From the NCBI RefSeq assembly GCF_001950325.1, contig NZ_BDJL01000001.1, positions 62,001 to 126,000 of the forward strand: DNA of 64,000 bases, read 5' to 3'. The DNA is from Carboxydothermus islandicus. Lineage in GTDB: Bacteria; Bacillota; Z-2901; Carboxydothermales; Carboxydothermaceae. Shown here piece after piece: positions 61,113 through 64,000 of the stretch. The notes beneath the pieces are model-generated. The model was not told where the DNA came from, searched no databases, and was given only the letters and a program-made list of their open reading frames with translations. Made by a program: the position numbers and the translations under genes. Position 1 is the first letter of the stretch. The number at the start of each line of letters is the position of its first letter.

Positions 61113-64000
61113 ATGATAAGACTCAAGGGGAAAAAGGCCATTGCGATTATCACGATGGCAGCTTTCTTACTCACCATGCTCCCCGCTTTTGTCCTGGCCA
61201 GTACGCCGGCTAAGTACGTCTTAACCCTTAGCCCGACTACGGTAAGGCCGGGCACTACTGCTACCCTGGTCTCCGGTAGCGTAGTGGACATTTACGGCAA
61301 CAAAGGAGTAGTGAACATCGTTTATACTACTCCAGCAGGTACTTCGGACACTTTAACTGCTACATTAGCCGATGGTACCTTTGCTAAGAACTATGTGTTT
61401 GGTCAGGAAGGGGACTACGCCTTCCAGGCTACCGATGGTATCGATGTTTCCAATGTAGTTTACGTTCTTTCGCGTTACGAGTACACCCCCGATGCTCGGG
61501 GCAGCTACAAAGTGGGAGACACCAGCGTAATTCTTGGGGGGACCATCAAAGGCCTACCGGCAGGCCGGCAAATGGTTTTAAAGCATGAATCGGTTGCTGG
61601 TGTTTACTATACCAGTGCCGTTACCGACACCGGCCGTTTTGCCATCAGCGTTCCCGTATTCACCTATGCCGGCACCTATGCCCTGGGAACCGCTAATACC
61701 GATGGCAACAGCTTCGTTAAATACGAAGAGATTACCGTAGCTCCACAAGCCCTGACGGTAACCGCTGACAAAACCGCTCTTACCGGTGGCAGCTTTGACA
61801 ACAACGTTACCTTTACCGCCAAGCCTGCGGTTACCGTGGCTAACGGAACCTATTACTTTGAATTTAGCGGTGTAAAAATTGACCAGAGCAGTGTATCCGG
61901 AACTATATACGGTTCTGTGATTGATAGCACCTACTACACCAAAGTAGCCGTTGCTGATTCCGATGGTGTCTTGAATCTTGCCAATTTAAAAGTACTGGAC
62001 ACCAGCGGAACCTTAACGGTCAAAGCTTACTATCAAAAAGATGCGGTAGATTTTGCCAATGGTCTTTATGCGGACAACGCTGAGCTTCTGGGGACTTTAA
62101 ACATTCCGGTAAACCCGGCTGCCAAAGTAAATGTCTTTACCAATGTGACTTCACTGGCTGCGGATACAACCACAACCCTTGCGGTTTATGTAAAGGATGT
62201 CAACAATAAAGTATATGGCGATACCAATTCTACTTTGAAAGACGTTAAGGTTACCGTAACCGGTCCTGACGTCAACGCCAGCGATAGCAATAAAGCCGAA
62301 TATACCTTTAACATCAACCCCTCCCAGGCGGGAGATGTTACCGTAACCGTTGTGGCGACCTTAACCGACAACACTCAGGAAACAAAGACTCTGACCATTC
62401 CGGTCGATGGCTTAAAAGCAACCCTTGATGCCGCAACGGTAGCCAACCTGGTCTATGGTGCTACTGTTACTCCCAAAGTAACCGTTACCGATAAAAACGG
62501 TACTCCGATCAACAACGCAACTGTTACTATTTCCGGTCCGTATTCCGGAACTGTTGATGGCAAAATTACTAACATCGTCAATGGCCAGTATAACTTTACT
62601 TCCGGCGCCTTAACCGATGTAACAAACTTTGTGGTAAATGTGGTTGACCCCAGCGGCAAGAAAGCCCGGCTTACCTATCCGGTTCTGGGAAGCAACGTCT
62701 ATACCGTAACGCCGGAAAAAGCAACCTTAATAGCCGGTTATGATACCGAAGTGTCCTTTACCGTTAAAGAAGGTGCCTACGGAGTAACCGATAATGTAAA
62801 TGTCGCTTACACCGATCTAAACGGCATCAACCAGACTGTAAACGGTGTCACCTATATCAACGGTAAATACACCATAAGTCTGGGAAGCTTAACCAAAGCG
62901 GGTACCATAAACTTTAAGGTAATTTCTACCGACGGCAAAAAGTATGGTACCTTTGCGGTAACAGTCAAACTTCCGGTAATTAAAGTTTTTGCACCTGCGG
63001 ACGGCATCCTCACCGACAGCCAGAAAGAAGCGGTAAGCTATGCCGTATACAGCCCGGTAGACAACAAAGAACTCACTGCAAACACTACGGTAACCTTTAG
63101 TGTATATGACAATTCCGCAACCTTTGGAGTCTATGACTTAAATGACAATACTTTAAAGACTGTGAATGGTAATACTTATTTGATCTCTGGTGCATCCGCT
63201 ACAGTTAAAGTTATAGCAACCAAAGCTTCTACTTACAAATTTGACGGCAAACTTGAACTCTTAGTAAACGGCATTAAGGTTTCCGAACTTACCGTAAAAC
63301 CTGCTGTCCTTACCGTGAATAAAACCGAAGTAGCGGTAGGAAGCGACAATGCCGTTGAAGCTACTTTAAAAGATGCTCACGGCAACCCGATTAAAGACGC
63401 TACCGTAACCTTAAACGGCACCGGAGTTGCTCTCACCGGTACCACCGATGCCGATGGCAAAGTAATCTTTACCGTAATGCCCTTTGCTACCGGTAAGATT
63501 GTAGTTGATGCACCGGCTTATGCCAATATCACCAAACCGGAAATCACCGCTAAATTTGTTGTAGACGATAAGAAGCCGGTAATCACCATCGAAGCTCCGG
63601 TTACCACCGATAAGGAAACCGTTGATGTAAACATCAAAGTTACCGACGAAGGTAAGGTCGCCGGACTGCTGGTTAACGGCCAGCGGATCGAACTGGTAGC
63701 ACCTATGGTTGAAGTAAATAAAGTAGTAACCGTAACCCTGAAAGAAGGAAAGAATACTATTACCGTTGAAGCTGCCGACGTTGCCGGAAATATTGCCACA
63801 GCTACTTCCGACGTAACTTACAACAAACCGGTAGTGACAACTGGAGATAAATACAGCAAGTACGTGGGACAGATGGTCAAGCTCACCTACTCCAAGACCA
63901 ACCTCCGGGTAGCACCTAACGGCAAGCTTCTGGTAACCTTACAAAAAGGTTACAAGATGCGCTACCTTGGCCGGGAAGGGGTCTGGAATAAAGTAAGAGT
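61113..64000 (+). CDS. Large secreted surface protein with Ig-like repeats and SH3b domain (3' end outside window)
   Basis: At least 962 residues, open to the window edge. A signal peptide (IRLKGKKAIAIITMAAFLL, cleavage after VLA near residue 30) precedes many beta-sandwich repeats of 70-100 aa. The clearest is Big_1-like: KDAHGNPIKDATVTLNGTG, TTDADGKVIF. The last visible part begins an SH3-like fold (TNLRVAPNGKLLVTLQKGYK). Codon use is biased to C-ending codons, suggesting high expression. It is probably a major surface or S-layer protein. GGAGGG precedes ATG. Confidence 0.85.
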   Translation, partial: MIRLKGKKAIAIITMAAFLLTMLPAFVLASTPAKYVLTLSPTTVRPGTTATLVSGSVVDIYGNKGVVNIVYTTPAGTSDTLTATLADGTFAKNYVFGQEGDYAFQATDGIDVSNVVYVLSRYEYTPDARGSYKVGDTSVILGGTIKGLPAGRQMVLKHESVAGVYYTSAVTDTGRFAISVPVFTYAGTYALGTANTDGNSFVKYEEITVAPQALTVTADKTALTGGSFDNNVTFTAKPAVTVANGTYYFEFSGVKIDQSSVSGTIYGSVIDSTYYTKVAVADSDGVLNLANLKVLDTSGTLTVKAYYQKDAVDFANGLYADNAELLGTLNIPVNPAAKVNVFTNVTSLAADTTTTLAVYVKDVNNKVYGDTNSTLKDVKVTVTGPDVNASDSNKAEYTFNINPSQAGDVTVTVVATLTDNTQETKTLTIPVDGLKATLDAATVANLVYGATVTPKVTVTDKNGTPINNATVTISGPYSGTVDGKITNIVNGQYNFTSGALTDVTNFVVNVVDPSGKKARLTYPVLGSNVYTVTPEKATLIAGYDTEVSFTVKEGAYGVTDNVNVAYTDLNGINQTVNGVTYINGKYTISLGSLTKAGTINFKVISTDGKKYGTFAVTVKLPVIKVFAPADGILTDSQKEAVSYAVYSPVDNKELTANTTVTFSVYDNSATFGVYDLNDNTLKTVNGNTYLISGASATVKVIATKASTYKFDGKLELLVNGIKVSELTVKPAVLTVNKTEVAVGSDNAVEATLKDAHGNPIKDATVTLNGTGVALTGTTDADGKVIFTVMPFATGKIVVDAPAYANITKPEITAKFVVDDKKPVITIEAPVTTDKETVDVNIKVTDEGKVAGLLVNGQRIELVAPMVEVNKVVTVTLKEGKNTITVEAADVAGNIATATSDVTYNKPVVTTGDKYSKYVGQMVKLTYSKTNLRVAPNGKLLVTLQKGYKMRYLGREGVWNKVR

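Overview
The window reads as an ordinary chromosomal stretch of a thermophilic, spore-forming, anaerobic Firmicute of the Thermoanaerobacterales/Peptococcia type. Gene content and order (atp operon - ywmB - murA - spoIID - spoIIID - mbl), strong AGGAGG ribosome binding sites, frequent GTG/TTG starts and A-rich spacers all fit. From memory it most resembles Carboxydothermus hydrogenoformans, but this was not checked by any search.

Region by region. 1-5.4 kb is a spore-envelope locus: a Cys-rich coat-like protein, a SipL-like DUF3794/LysM protein, a CAP-domain protein, a ferritin-like protein, a YbaB paralog and a family of tiny single-span membrane proteins (24-40 aa). Several are preceded by the same promoter layout, AACC-N16-CATAnnnTA, which looks like the sigma-K consensus. 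5.5-8.1 kb is an oxygen/peroxide defence cluster (rubrerythrin, rubredoxin-like protein, NAD(P)H:rubredoxin oxidoreductase, rubredoxin) behind a 28-bp palindrome. 8.3-11.9 kb has CorA, an SH3b protein and an exported seven-haem cytochrome with an inserted SLH-like region. 12-26 kb is a cell-wall polymer cluster: LCP transferase, beta-helix protein, deacetylase-like protein, FabZ, TagO, a CDP-glycerol-transferase-like protein, DUF5693, TagA, a nucleotidyltransferase, glycerol-1-phosphate dehydrogenase, GalU, a DUF421 protein and a phosphohexomutase. 26-33 kb is a sulfur module: a YeeE/YedE transporter split around tusA, a LysR regulator, a Tat-exported molybdopterin thiosulfate/polysulfide-type reductase with FeS and NrfD subunits, a chaperone and TatA. 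33-46 kb carries an amidase, a secreted repeat protein beside a two-component system, rpmE, a yqhQ-prfA-prmC-tsaC-mntP-ywlE-rpiB-glyA run, nucleotide metabolism and wecB. 46-53 kb is the complete F-type ATP synthase operon (atpZ-I-B-E-F-H-A-G-D-C). 53-61 kb has ywmB, murA, a PIN toxin-antitoxin pair, spoIID, an orphan MNT nucleotidyltransferase, spoIIID, mbl, a decayed vapBC and a divergent LCP-like protein. A large Ig-repeat surface protein starts at 61113 and runs off the window.

Between genes there are several repeat families: two degenerate 7-nt tandem families (TTGGAAR and ACCACTT types) at eight places, a REP-like GGGACAGTCCC element at two places, and a composite GTAGGGGC stem-loop element. 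The most interesting undescribed signals are the sigma-K-linked microprotein family, the heptad repeats, and SD-masking stem-loops just upstream of spoIID, spoIIID and the 59.9-kb LCP-like gene.
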